From the NCBI GenBank assembly GCA_937923325.1, contig CAKZUQ010000003.1, forward strand, positions 130,949 through 194,948: a DNA stretch of 64,000 nucleotides. The letters run 5' to 3'. Made by a program: the position numbers and the translations under genes. The notes under the pieces were generated by a model. The model was not told the origin of the DNA, did no database searches, and saw only the letters and a program-made list of their open reading frames with translations. This DNA comes from an uncultured Bacteriovoracaceae bacterium (GTDB taxonomy: Bacteria > Bdellovibrionota > Bacteriovoracia > Bacteriovoracales > Bacteriovoracaceae). This document shows positions 43,870 through 52,388 of the stretch, in pieces (position 1 is the stretch's first letter; the number at the start of each line of letters is the position of its first letter).

Positions 43870-44637
43870 ATGAATAAAATAATAGCAGGCCTTTTGGTCA
43901 TATTGACAGTATCTTGTGCCCAGGTAGCTCCATCAGGAAAAACTCAAGCAGAGATCTTATTTAAAGAAGCCAAAATTTTAAAAGATGATGGAAGATTTAT
44001 TGCAGCTACAGAAAAGCTAAATAGATTAAAAAACGAACATCCATATAGCTTTTTTTCAGTTCCAGCTGAACTAATGCTTGCAGATATTCTTTTTGAAAAA
44101 GAAAGCTTTGTAGAGTCTGCAGCAGCTTATATTATTTTTAAAGACTTTCATCCAAAACATCCTAAGCTTGATTATGTTACTTATAGAATTGCTGAGTCAT
44201 TCTTTAAGCAAATACCTAGTAGTTTTGATCGAGATTTAGAGAGTGCTTTTGAGTCAATTCGTTATTATAACGAAGTCTTAAACAAATATACTAACTCTGA
44301 TTACTCTAAGGATGCGGACAAAAAAATTAAAAAAGCTAAAAAGATGATCTTACAAAAAGAGCAATACATCGCTGATTTCTACTATAAAACAAAGTCCTTT
44401 AATGCGGCGATGTGGAGATATAAAAGAATTTTAGAGACCATTAAAGATATAGATATAGTTAGGCACTCAATGCTTAGGTTAATAAAGAGTTCTTTTTATG
44501 CTAATAAATTTAAAGAATGCTTACACTACGCTAATAACTTTGTTCCACTATTTGATGATGAGTCAAACAAAAAAGATGCAATGAGTATTCAAAAGTCTTG
44601 TGGGAAATATTTAGAGAAAGGGTTAAAAAATGAATAA
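43870..44637 (+). CDS. bamD: Outer-membrane assembly lipoprotein BamD
   Basis: The 255-residue product has a lipoprotein signal (MNKIIAGLLVILTVSC) and a TPR solenoid with the BamD pattern: GRFIAATEKLNRLKNEHPYS near residue 40, ELMLADILFEKESFVESAAAY, FKDFHPKHPKLDYVTYRIAESFF near 89 and RDLESAFESIRYYNEVLNKY near 119. BamD works with BamA to insert beta-barrel proteins into the outer membrane. The many barrel genes here are presumed clients. A TPR gene overlaps its end. Confidence 0.9.
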   Translation: MNKIIAGLLVILTVSCAQVAPSGKTQAEILFKEAKILKDDGRFIAATEKLNRLKNEHPYSFFSVPAELMLADILFEKESFVESAAAYIIFKDFHPKHPKLDYVTYRIAESFFKQIPSSFDRDLESAFESIRYYNEVLNKYTNSDYSKDADKKIKKAKKMILQKEQYIADFYYKTKSFNAAMWRYKRILETIKDIDIVRHSMLRLIKSSFYANKFKECLHYANNFVPLFDDESNKKDAMSIQKSCGKYLEKGLKNE

Positions 44638-45355
44638 AGAAGCTCAATTAATTAATTCTGCTAAATCATCATTTACAAATAATTTATTTAAAAAATCTAT
44701 GGCCGATTTAGAAGAGGTCTTAGAAATTAACCCTAAAAACAGTACCGCCTACTTTTACATGGGAAATATTTTTCATATAAAAGGGCAACTTGGCAAGGCG
44801 ATAAAAGCATTTAATAAGGTTCTCGAACTAGATCCTAATAATACAGATGCATCCATTAGTTTATCAGTAATCCTAAACGATATTGGCAAATACGAACAAG
44901 CACAAGAGGTATTTAATAAGGCCAATGATAAAGTGAAAAACGGATCAAGTGGAGTTAGTGATCCTCATATAAATAAGCAGTTCGCTTTAAAACATTATGA
45001 ATTAGCAGAAATGTATTTTTCTTATAACAGATATGATGAAGCTCTTTTTGAATATAATAAAGCGATAGCTTTAAATCCAGATAACCTTGAGACAAGAATT
45101 AAAATTGCAAAAGTTTACTCTAAAAAAGGCTATGTATCTAAAGCTATAGAAGAGCTAAGATCATTAAAGTCTGAGAACCCATCTTTTATAGAAGCTAGAA
45201 TTGCTCTTGGTCTTTTGTATTATAGTTCTGGTAATGCTTTAGAGGCCCAAAATGAATGGCAATATGCTCTTAATAAGGACCCATTAAATACTGAACTTCA
45301 AATGTACTTAGAGTTATCTCAAAGTGCTACTGAAACAAGCTTAAATTTAGCATAA
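44630..45355 (+). CDS. Tetratricopeptide-repeat protein
   Basis: The 241-residue protein is a run of about six TPR units, e.g. STAYFYMGNIFHIKGQLGKA, LAEMYFSYNRYDEALFEYNKA and ARIALGLLYYSSGNALEAQ. It has no signal peptide or membrane segment, so it should be cytoplasmic. TPRs mediate protein contacts; the partner is unknown. AAAGGG RBS; its start overlaps the bamD stop and a terminator follows directly. Confidence 0.9.
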   Translation: MNKEAQLINSAKSSFTNNLFKKSMADLEEVLEINPKNSTAYFYMGNIFHIKGQLGKAIKAFNKVLELDPNNTDASISLSVILNDIGKYEQAQEVFNKANDKVKNGSSGVSDPHINKQFALKHYELAEMYFSYNRYDEALFEYNKAIALNPDNLETRIKIAKVYSKKGYVSKAIEELRSLKSENPSFIEARIALGLLYYSSGNALEAQNEWQYALNKDPLNTELQMYLELSQSATETSLNLA

Positions 45356-45385
45356 AAAAAGGAAGCTGATTAGCTTCCTTTTTTA
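45354..45385. terminator. Bidirectional intrinsic terminator
   Basis: GGAAGCT/AGCTTCC (45361-45367 with 45372-45378), flanked by A7 on one side and T6 on the other, sits between the convergent TPR and fliW genes. Confidence 0.88.
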
Positions 45386-45404
45386 TTTATTAGTTCTAAT
45401 TAAA

Positions 45405-45959
45405 TTATAATTCTTGAATTCTTTCTTTAGGTCTTGATTCTGTAGAACTTGTATTATTGTTTACAATATCAACTGGTGCAGAAACATTTGTTCTTTTAGA
45501 GTCATCAGAGCTAAATGCTACGATGTAGCTTTTTAATTCTTTATACATTTCATATTTAACAGAAAGCTTAGAATCTTGAAGAACAATTTGTTTTGCAATT
45601 TGTTTTTCATTATTGATTACGATTGGAGCTTTAAGATTAGCGCTCATTTGAGATATATCAGATGGAATTGTCAAAATAGCATAAATTTTTGCTTGGTTTA
45701 AAGACTCAAGGCTTACACTATTCATGTCAGCTGGTAATAACTTTGCTGTATAGTCTGGCTTGAATATTTTTGGTTCAATTACTGGAAAAGCAATCTTTTC
45801 ATCTTCAATTGACTGAAGCCAAAGAATTAAAGTTGAATCACCTGGATCTACAACAAAGAATTTTTTAAGATTCTCAAACCCTAAAATGCCCTCAGACATT
45901 GTGATTATATCTTCTGTATTAACTTGAAGTTCTCCAAATCTAGATGTATTGACCTTCAC
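45405..45959 (-). CDS. fliW: Flagellar assembly factor FliW
   Basis: FliW binds the post-transcriptional regulator CsrA and flagellin, linking flagellin synthesis to filament growth. The 184-residue protein has the FliW core (1-145): FGELQVNTEDIITMSEGILGFENLKKF, LWLQSIEDEKIAFPVIEP and LKAPIVINNEKQIAKQIVL. A polar C-terminal tail of about 35 residues (SDDSKRTNVSAPVD onward) is not typical of the family. It starts at GTG with GGAGG 6 bases before. csrA lies 86 bases upstream on the same strand. Confidence 0.95.
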   Translation of the reverse strand: MKVNTSRFGELQVNTEDIITMSEGILGFENLKKFFVVDPGDSTLILWLQSIEDEKIAFPVIEPKIFKPDYTAKLLPADMNSVSLESLNQAKIYAILTIPSDISQMSANLKAPIVINNEKQIAKQIVLQDSKLSVKYEMYKELKSYIVAFSSDDSKRTNVSAPVDIVNNNTSSTESRPKERIQEL

Positions 45960-46045
45960 TCTCGCCCTCCGATAAAAATAAAGTAGTCTAATAACTACCT
46001 TAATTAGATATTAACAGTCAATTATATTGATTCGCAAGGTGGAAT

Positions 46046-46276
46046 TTATTTCTTATGGAGCTCTGCGTTCAGCGCAGCAAGGTCTATTGGTGCTGAATTA
46101 GCAGCTTCTGTATTTTGATCGTGAATAGCTTGATAAACTTCTTCTCTGTGTATTTTAGTCTCTTTTGGAGCTTTAATACCAAGTCTGACCTGCTTACCCT
46201 TAATCTGGACAACCACGATCTTTATATTATCATCAATTGCTATGCTTTCTCCAAGCTTCCTTGTCAGAACGAGCAT
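46046..46276 (-). CDS. csrA: Carbon storage regulator CsrA
   Basis: CsrA is an RNA-binding dimer that blocks translation by covering GGA motifs near ribosome sites. The 76-residue protein has the full core: MLVLTRKLGESIAIDDNIKI, KGKQVRLGIKAPKETKIHREEVY, including the RNA-contacting Leu4, Arg6 and the VHREE-type arginine. The C-terminal 20 residues vary in the family. GAGG lies upstream of the ATG and a small hairpin precedes it. FliW, its protein antagonist, is encoded just downstream. Confidence 0.97.
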   Translation of the reverse strand: MLVLTRKLGESIAIDDNIKIVVVQIKGKQVRLGIKAPKETKIHREEVYQAIHDQNTEAANSAPIDLAALNAELHKK

Positions 46277-46291
46277 TTTTACCTCTTTAAT

Positions 46292-46306
46292 ACTCCTTTA
46301 TGGAGT
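46292..46306 (-). promoter_or_regulatory. Hairpin in the csrA leader
   Basis: On the csrA strand ACTCC-ATAAA-GGAGT forms a 5-bp stem-loop 15 bases before the start codon, with a GGA at the loop edge and the ribosome site just below. This could be a CsrA autoregulation site. Confidence 0.35.
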
Positions 46307-46577
46307 TTTAATCATTAAACACTGAGACTCATATAATATTGCTATAGGCATATGGCAAGCTATTTATACGAGATTACAATAGTATAGTAGTTATTACATA
46401 CTAAAGATATTCAGTAAGTTTTGCCTCTAAGTAATTAATATTGTTTAGTCTTTTGTTGGTACGCAAGTGATTTAGTTGTGTCGATATGTGGAAATTAACA
46501 AAAATAATTATTTACTTGAAGTTCATCTGAAAAAAGAGAGAGCAGCTATTTCATATAAGGTGTAGCCACTGTCTAAT

Positions 46578-46620
46578 GTTTAAGCAGTAGAAGATAGTTT
46601 AAGCAGTAGAAGATAGTTTA
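46578..46620 (+). repeat. 19-bp tandem repeat, 2.3 copies
   Basis: The unit GTTTAAGCAGTAGAAGATA occurs twice without change and is followed by GTTTA. It contains no ribosome site or frame. Confidence 0.9.
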
Positions 46621-46743
46621 AGGAATTAGGTGTGAAAAAAAGGAGCGACCTTAACCCCATGAAATAACTTACTTATTGTAAAGTGATTCTTTAAATAAGC
46701 CAGAATTTATCTATGTTTAGACAACTGCTATTTAATCCAAATA

Positions 46744-46761
46744 TTGGCATCAATCGTGCTC
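46744..46761 (+). promoter_or_regulatory. Sigma-54 promoter upstream of the exported protein
   Basis: TTGGCATCAATCGTGCTC has the -24 GG and -12 GC at ten-base spacing. Transcription would start near 46772, giving a leader of about 60 bases before the ATG at 46832. Confidence 0.6.
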
Positions 46762-46831
46762 TATATAATATATATAAAACTAAATTAACAAGAATTTCAT
46801 TGTTTCGGTAGTGAATGAATAGGAGAGATTT

Positions 46832-47293
46832 ATGAGAAGTACTTTTATTATTGCATCTTTATTAATGGCGTTTAATTCTTTCGCTCAGGTAATTGATGGA
46901 CCTTTAGATTTCTTAGGTGGATATCCAATTCTTGAGAAAAAAATTCAAGAGATGTACTCTTCGAGTAAAATAGACCTTCACCATTTCACTAAAAAGACAC
47001 ATCGTTCTTACCCATCAATTAAAATGCTAGTAGGGGAGTATAGAGTTGATAGAGAGGAAAAGAGTAGAACAGCTTATTATTTAGTCACAGAGGGGGCTAC
47101 ACAATTTTCAGTTCTTGGTGGATATAAAAAATTAAAAGACGAGTGCTATTATGACATCTCTGGGAATATTCAATTTTTACAAACGAGTAGTGATGAAGAA
47201 GTGAATGATTTTATGAGAGATATTTGCAGAGATATTATTGGTGAATATAAGTCACAAAAAGAAAAGCCGATTTTTGTTCAAAATGATAACTAA
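46832..47293 (+). CDS. Small exported protein of unknown function
   Basis: The 153-residue product has a Sec signal peptide (MRSTFIIASLLMAFNSFAQ). The mature part is charged with two cysteines (ECYYD near residue 110 and ICRDI near 132). I recognise no family. A strong RBS (AGGAGAG) and a sigma-54 promoter match lie upstream. Like the lipoproteins at 6250-7535 it may belong to the RpoN-controlled envelope set (inference). Confidence 0.75.
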   Translation: MRSTFIIASLLMAFNSFAQVIDGPLDFLGGYPILEKKIQEMYSSSKIDLHHFTKKTHRSYPSIKMLVGEYRVDREEKSRTAYYLVTEGATQFSVLGGYKKLKDECYYDISGNIQFLQTSSDEEVNDFMRDICRDIIGEYKSQKEKPIFVQNDN

Positions 47294-47532
47294 CGGAATA
47301 ATATGAAAAAGAGTATTGTTAGTAGCGCGAATAATCAAAATGTTAAAAAATCTGAAGTTAATAAACAGTAAGTTATGATCTTAGGGCTTTAGTAATTTTT
47401 TGAAATTTCTTTTTTGTGAATAGCTATAACTCTAAAGTATATTCACAATGGCGTAGAGACATTAACTTAGATAAGATTGGAAAGTTGGCTAGGGTTAATA
47501 TTCAAAATCTTTTTTAGAGTAATATAGAGTCT

Positions 47533-48570
47533 TTATCTAATAAAATCCAATAGAGAATTATTCATTAGCTGAGAGCTGGCCTTGTAGCTGGCTTTTAATA
47601 TGTTCTCTTGTTTTGAAAGGTCTGTGAATAACTCTGCAACATCAGCATCTTCAATTTTTGAGCTATATTCAGCATTTAAAAGTTTTCCTCTTTCAATACT
47701 ACTTTCAGCATTATCAATAGTGTTAACTACAGATCCAATCTTAGTTCTAACTTGAATCAATCTATTTAAATCTTTATCTAGGTCAGGTAGTAAGTCTTGA
47801 ACCATTTCATGATTATCTGTTAAAAGAGCGTTGTTTAGTTTTTCTAAGTTTGAAAATAGAGATGTTCTAGAATCAGCTTTTACTTCTACAATTTCAGCAC
47901 TCTCATCAACTGTAGCTGGTAGTCTGTTAAACTCTATCTCTTGAGAATCTTCATTTTCCTTAACTTCAAATTCTTTGATAGGAGAGTCATTAATCTCTAT
48001 TTTTGGTAAAGCATTAGCATTATCAGCTTCAAAGAAAATATCAGCACCACTATAGTTAACTGGAACAAATAGGTCCTTGGCAACTTCAAGTCTAGTTTGA
48101 TTAGCATCACCTTTATATTTTCCATTGTCATCAAATGGTCTTGTAAGTGTTTTATGACCGGCAAAGATATATTTATTTCCAAATCTTTTATTTGCAATAC
48201 TAATAGCTTGCTTTCTAAGTTGTTCAACTTCTCTGGCAACACTCTTTCTAATATCGTTATCGAATAAATTGGAAGATTGTCCAATTGCAATCTCTTTGGC
48301 CTTCGAAACAATCTCAGAAAGATCTTCAATAGCATTTTCTGTAAATTGAAGTTGTGCCTTAGCAAAGTTAACGTTTCTTAAGTATTGTTTTGCATCTATG
48401 TTTTTTGACCTTATAGACATAAGGTCTGTATTACCAACTGGGTCATCAGATGGTTTTTGAATTCTCTTTAAGTTAGAACCTTTAATTTGAAGATCCTCAA
48501 GTCTAGACTTAGTTTTTCCAACTGAGTGATTGATAGCATTGAATGAACTATTTTCTGATACTCTGCTCAT
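47533..48570 (-). CDS. flgL: Flagellar hook-filament junction protein FlgL
   Basis: FlgL (HAP3) joins the hook end to the filament. The 345-residue protein has the flagellin-like N-terminus (SLEDLQIKGSNLKRIQKPSDDPVGN in the usual place), a long central part and the C-terminal helix DLSKQENILKASYKASSQLMNNSLLDFI. GAGG precedes the ATG. It is last in the flgJ-flgM-flgN-flgK-flgL operon, 3 bases after flgK. Confidence 0.95.
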   Translation of the reverse strand: MSRVSENSSFNAINHSVGKTKSRLEDLQIKGSNLKRIQKPSDDPVGNTDLMSIRSKNIDAKQYLRNVNFAKAQLQFTENAIEDLSEIVSKAKEIAIGQSSNLFDNDIRKSVAREVEQLRKQAISIANKRFGNKYIFAGHKTLTRPFDDNGKYKGDANQTRLEVAKDLFVPVNYSGADIFFEADNANALPKIEINDSPIKEFEVKENEDSQEIEFNRLPATVDESAEIVEVKADSRTSLFSNLEKLNNALLTDNHEMVQDLLPDLDKDLNRLIQVRTKIGSVVNTIDNAESSIERGKLLNAEYSSKIEDADVAELFTDLSKQENILKASYKASSQLMNNSLLDFIR

Positions 48571-48573
48571 CTA

Positions 48574-50067
48574 TTACCTCATCATCCCTAAAACTGAATC
48601 AAACATCTCGTCTGCAACTTTAATCATCTTTGCAGATGCATCGTATGCATGTTGATATTTAATCATGTTTGCAGCTTCTTCATCTATTGAGACACCAGTT
48701 AATCTCTCTTTTACAGATTGAGCTTGTGCTAAGATTCCGTTTGCTTGTTCTTCATCAATTTTTGATTTTCCTGTTGCTAGGCCAATTGTTCCAACGGCAG
48801 TTAGATACGACTCTTCAAAAGTAGAGTTTTCATCGTTAAGAATTTTTTCATGTTGAAGCTTTGAAATAGCAATAGCAATCCTGTTATCTCCTGGTGAGTT
48901 TGGAGCTAAACCAGTTGATATATTATTTAAATCTTTTTGAATATCTTCACTTAGCTCAATTTTACCACTGGCATTTTTTTGAGAAGTTAAGTCCTTAAAA
49001 AAGTCTATTCCAGTAATTTTTTGTCTTTTTTCATTTATTTCAGGAAAGTAGTTAATATCCTTCATTGGATCAATAGGGTTACCATTTTGATCCATAGGAA
49101 TTTCTCTATTAACGTATCCTCTTTTATGTATAGCATTTGTGGCCTTTGTTAACCCATAAGCTAATTCATCCATTTGTTCTCTTAAGGCTGCAACATCTTC
49201 ATTTCTAACTTTAAGTGATGCACCTAGTTTTCCTGTAGTTATAGAGCCTGAAATTTTATTCTTAGTTCTTCCACTAAAGAATAATTCCATATTCCCTTCT
49301 TCATCAGAGCTATTTTCAGTTACTGAGTCAGCGGCTAATTCATTTACCATTCCACCAGAAACTAAAGATCCAGCTCCTTGAACGTTAACAGTATATTGGC
49401 CCTTTTCATCTTCATAAGTGTTAACTTTAAAAAACTCAGAGATTGTTCTAACGGCAAGATCTCTTTGATCTCTAAGATCTCCTGTTTCGCCACCTAAGTT
49501 TTCAACATTAATAATCTCTTTATTAAGAGAAGCGATGCTTTTTGCTAGGCTATTTATTTCGTGAACTGAGGCATGTATCTTAGCATCAATATTTTCTTTA
49601 ACAGCTGTTACTTCTTCACTTAATCTATTAAAATCATTAACTACAAGTTGAGCATTATCTTTAACTAAAGATCTTACGACTTCATTTTCTGGTTGATTAG
49701 ATAGTTCTCTAAATGAATTGAAAAATTTATTTAAGATTTTATTAAGACCATCAGAGTTAATTTCATTAAAGATCTCTTCAACTCTTTCTAATTGAAAGGT
49801 TCTCTCTTCATGGTAGTTACTACTAGTTAATGAATGATTGAGCTTTTTTTCAATTAAAGTGTCGTGAACACGCTTAACACTTCTAATATTTGTACCTGTA
49901 CCAAGAGTATACCCACTCTCTGAGATAGGAGTATTTGTTTCTTGATGAACTCTTTGTCTGGAGTAACCTTCTGTGTTTGCGTTGGCGATATTGTGCGACG
50001 TCGTCTTTAAAGACGTTTTAGATGCATGAAGAGAAGTTCTTCCAATGTTAAATAAGTCTGCGCCCAT
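48574..50067 (-). CDS. flgK: Flagellar hook-associated protein FlgK
   Basis: FlgK (HAP1) forms the first layer between hook and filament. The 497-residue protein has the rod/hook N-terminus FNIGRTSLHASKTSLKTTSHNIANANTEGYSRQ and the terminal SIDEEAANMIKYQHAYDASAKMIKVADEMFDSVLGM. The region at about residues 175-200 (GGETGDLRDQRDLAVRTISEF) is typical. GAGG RBS; flgL follows at once and flgN precedes. Confidence 0.96.
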   Translation of the reverse strand: MGADLFNIGRTSLHASKTSLKTTSHNIANANTEGYSRQRVHQETNTPISESGYTLGTGTNIRSVKRVHDTLIEKKLNHSLTSSNYHEERTFQLERVEEIFNEINSDGLNKILNKFFNSFRELSNQPENEVVRSLVKDNAQLVVNDFNRLSEEVTAVKENIDAKIHASVHEINSLAKSIASLNKEIINVENLGGETGDLRDQRDLAVRTISEFFKVNTYEDEKGQYTVNVQGAGSLVSGGMVNELAADSVTENSSDEEGNMELFFSGRTKNKISGSITTGKLGASLKVRNEDVAALREQMDELAYGLTKATNAIHKRGYVNREIPMDQNGNPIDPMKDINYFPEINEKRQKITGIDFFKDLTSQKNASGKIELSEDIQKDLNNISTGLAPNSPGDNRIAIAISKLQHEKILNDENSTFEESYLTAVGTIGLATGKSKIDEEQANGILAQAQSVKERLTGVSIDEEAANMIKYQHAYDASAKMIKVADEMFDSVLGMMR

Positions 50068-50077
50068 TTACCTCATC

Positions 50078-50584
50078 CTAAGGAGTTACAGTTGTCCTTG
50101 TCGCACCATTTGACCCGTAGGTCGTATAGCTTGTTTTTCCAGTAAAACTTCTCTTTAAATCCTTTAAAGAGATTATTGCTTTATTTAAAAACAATTGATT
50201 CTTTTTACTTTGATCTTGTATTTTTTCAATAATATCTAAAAGTAATAAATTTAGCTTTGAAAGCTGATTGGCCTGAAAGTCTAAGTTATTTTCTTTTAAA
50301 CATTTAACAACATCTTTAACTTTTTTTAGATCTAAATCAGTATTAATTGAAAAAATATTATCTAAAATAGCTTTTCTTTGAATATCTAACTCAGAAATTT
50401 GATTTAACTTTTTATTTTTTAACTCAACAACGCTTTCCAATTTATCTATGTCTGAGCTTAGTAGATGAACATATTCTTCACATGTAAGATCATATAAAGC
50501 TGTATGCTCTTGGCAAAACTCTGTCCAAACAGATATAAAATCGTTTGCTGAAAGCTTAAATTGTAAAAGTTGCTTTTCTGTCAT
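50078..50584 (-). CDS. flgN: FlgN-type flagellar export chaperone
   Basis: The 168-residue, mostly helical protein has the FlgN layout: a long helix rich in Leu/Glu (YVHLLSSDIDKLESVVELKNKKLNQI) and a later helix pair ending near SLKDLKRSFTGK. FlgN holds FlgK and FlgL for export. Sequence conservation in this family is low, but the place between flgM and flgK strongly supports it. The tail TSYTTYGSNGATRTTVTP resembles the TYGxxG ending of many FlgN proteins. Confidence 0.82.
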   Translation of the reverse strand: MTEKQLLQFKLSANDFISVWTEFCQEHTALYDLTCEEYVHLLSSDIDKLESVVELKNKKLNQISELDIQRKAILDNIFSINTDLDLKKVKDVVKCLKENNLDFQANQLSKLNLLLLDIIEKIQDQSKKNQLFLNKAIISLKDLKRSFTGKTSYTTYGSNGATRTTVTP

Positions 50585-50589
50585 TTTAA

Positions 50590-50910
50590 TTAAAACTCAC
50601 TCGATAACATTTTATCAGCGATAGCGTCATAGTCAGGCTCGTAAGTACCTGCCTGAATACTAGCTTTAAGTGCTGCGATCTTGTCTGTATTATCAACAGG
50701 CATAGATGCATCTGCCATTTTTTTTATTCTAGAGAAATCTTTGATTGTATCTGGAATAGAAACTTTCGCATCTTTGGAAGTTCTGTCTTTAATCTCTTGT
50801 GCCTTTTCATATGAGTTTCTTTTCATTGCTAATGCTTTTGCCTTTTGAGCTTCAGCTTTAGCTGTTTTAGAATTAGGGAAAAATGATGGGCGAGTATCGA
50901 TACTATTCAT
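50590..50910 (-). CDS. flgM: Anti-sigma-28 factor FlgM
   Basis: FlgM holds the flagellar sigma factor FliA inactive until the hook is finished and FlgM is exported. The 106-residue protein has a disordered basic N-terminus and the conserved C-terminal pair of helices DKIAALKASIQAGTYEPDYDAIADKML. GGAGAG RBS. It sits between the flgJ-like gene and flgN, the usual order. Confidence 0.92.
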   Translation of the reverse strand: MNSIDTRPSFFPNSKTAKAEAQKAKALAMKRNSYEKAQEIKDRTSKDAKVSIPDTIKDFSRIKKMADASMPVDNTDKIAALKASIQAGTYEPDYDAIADKMLSSEF

Positions 50911-51279
50911 TTAGTTCTCTCCTTGAACTTTACTACTTTTATTATACATCTTTACAGCGTCAAATCCACTAGGCTGATTTTTAAGATGCGCTGGTACAAT
51001 TTGGTCTAAGATTATTTCTTTAAGACCAACTCCGTTATTTACTTGGGCCATTATTTTAGATCTTTCATCTGCCATTAGTGATTTATAATAAGCAGTACCT
51101 GGCCCTTGTGGTTCATCTGATTTAACAGTTTTTTGCATTTCATCGATCATGTGACGAATGAATTGTCTCTCCATGCCAACAGCAATATCTTTGTAGGCCT
51201 TTGGCACATTCTCATTTTCGTAAAGGTTTTTACGAGTTTGAGTTCTTGTGAAATTTGGATTTTGAGAAATTTTACTCAT
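50911..51279 (-). CDS. Rod-binding protein (FlgJ N-terminal domain type)
   Basis: The 122-residue product corresponds to the rod-binding half of FlgJ: AVGMERQFIRHMIDEMQKTV near residue 33 and MAQVNNGVGLKEIILDQIV near 75. The muramidase half is absent, as in other alpha/delta-type relatives, so the cell-wall opening would be done by another enzyme. The start at 51279 is preferred over 51285 because TAGG lies 6 bases before it. It heads the flgJ-to-flgL operon; the gap to flgI is 112 bases. Confidence 0.87.
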   Translation of the reverse strand: MSKISQNPNFTRTQTRKNLYENENVPKAYKDIAVGMERQFIRHMIDEMQKTVKSDEPQGPGTAYYKSLMADERSKIMAQVNNGVGLKEIILDQIVPAHLKNQPSGFDAVKMYNKSSKVQGEN

Positions 51280-51397
51280 AACCATCCTAGTTACTTTGTT
51301 TTGGGATAATCTTCCTGATCATCTTTCTATATTAATTATAGCACTATTTTAGAATCTGATGCCATAAAAAAAGTAGCTTTTTGTCGATTTTTTGACA

Positions 51398-52387
51398 TTA
51401 AATAAATTCAAGATCGGCAACTAATGCCCCATTGGACTTAAGTGTTTGAAATATTGAGATTAAATCTTCATTAGAGGTACCAATAGCATTCAACGCTTTT
51501 ACTAAGTCATTAAGATTAGTCTTTTTTTCAACCATAAATAATGACCCCTGAACACCTGATTTCGTTTCTCCAACTTCAATAACTAGATCCCCGTGACTAA
51601 TAGCAACCTTATTTAGTCCTATATCTCCACCAGCGACAATTGTTCCAGTTTTTTCATTTATCACTATTTTTGCGTTTATATCTTGGTTCACTCTGAAGTT
51701 TTCCATTATTGCGATAAGATCAACAACTTTTCTAGAGTAGTGACTTGGTATAATTAAATCAACAGTTGCAGAGTCAGAAGCAGTTGCAAATTTTCCACCT
51801 AAGTTTTCATTAATTACTTTGGTTACTCTAGCTGCAGTAGTGAAGTCTGGTTTATTTAATGTTAATCTGATTGATTTTTTTGAACTAAAGTTAGTGATGA
51901 TTTCTTTTTCAACTGTTCCTCCATTTGGAATTCTTGCTGAAGTAGCATATTTTGCACCTTGAGTAAGTCCTCCAATAGATAAAGCTCCATTTGCAATTGC
52001 ATATACATTACCATCTCCACCTTTTAGAGGTGTAACTAGTAAAGTTCCACCTGCTAAAGACTTAGCATCACCAATAGAAGAAACTGTAACATCTAGTTTT
52101 TGTCCTAATCTTCCAAAAGGAGGTAGTTTTGCAGTTACAATAACGGCAGCAACATTATTAGAACTAACTTCTTGAACTGAGTTTAATCCCATTGTAGCGA
52201 ACATTTTTTTTAAAGAGGTATTTGTTATCTCTCCACCACCGTCACCAGTTCCATTAAGACCTATAACTAAACCATAACCAACTAAGGGGTTATCTCTAAC
52301 ACCTTTAATTGTAATAATATCTTTTAAGCGGTTATCTGCAAGAGCAGTGAACGATAAAGTTAAAAGTAGAGTTGTAATCAATTTCAT
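51398..52387 (-). CDS. flgI: Flagellar P-ring protein FlgI
   Basis: FlgI builds the periplasmic P ring around the rod. The 329-residue protein has a Sec signal (MKLITTLLLTLSFTALA) and the family blocks RLKDIITIKGVRDNPLVGYGLVIGLNGTGD, NVAAVIVTAKLPPFGRLGQKLDVTVSSIGDA and AGGTLLVTPLKGGDGNVYAIANG. The length is at the short end for the family. GAGG RBS. It follows flgH by a single base, with flgA and flgG upstream. Confidence 0.96.
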   Translation of the reverse strand: MKLITTLLLTLSFTALADNRLKDIITIKGVRDNPLVGYGLVIGLNGTGDGGGEITNTSLKKMFATMGLNSVQEVSSNNVAAVIVTAKLPPFGRLGQKLDVTVSSIGDAKSLAGGTLLVTPLKGGDGNVYAIANGALSIGGLTQGAKYATSARIPNGGTVEKEIITNFSSKKSIRLTLNKPDFTTAARVTKVINENLGGKFATASDSATVDLIIPSHYSRKVVDLIAIMENFRVNQDINAKIVINEKTGTIVAGGDIGLNKVAISHGDLVIEVGETKSGVQGSLFMVEKKTNLNDLVKALNAIGTSNEDLISIFQTLKSNGALVADLEFI

Positions 52388-52388
52388 A

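Larger units (their letters stand above)
46307..46831. other. Non-coding gap between csrA and an exported-protein gene
   Basis: The 525-base gap is AT-rich with stop codons in all frames. It holds the csrA promoter region, a 19-bp tandem repeat and a sigma-54 promoter match near its right end. No tRNA or known RNA was recognised, though a small regulatory RNA cannot be excluded. Confidence 0.6.

Noticed and set aside
47304..47372. A 22-codon ATG frame (MKKSIVSSANN) after the exported-protein gene
   Set aside because: Too short and without clear domain or signal; chance cannot be excluded.
47416..47517. A 33-codon frame ending IGKLARVNIQNLF between the exported-protein gene and flgL
   Set aside because: Codon use looks natural, but it has GTG with no RBS and no recognisable homology; it may be a gene remnant, which I cannot support.
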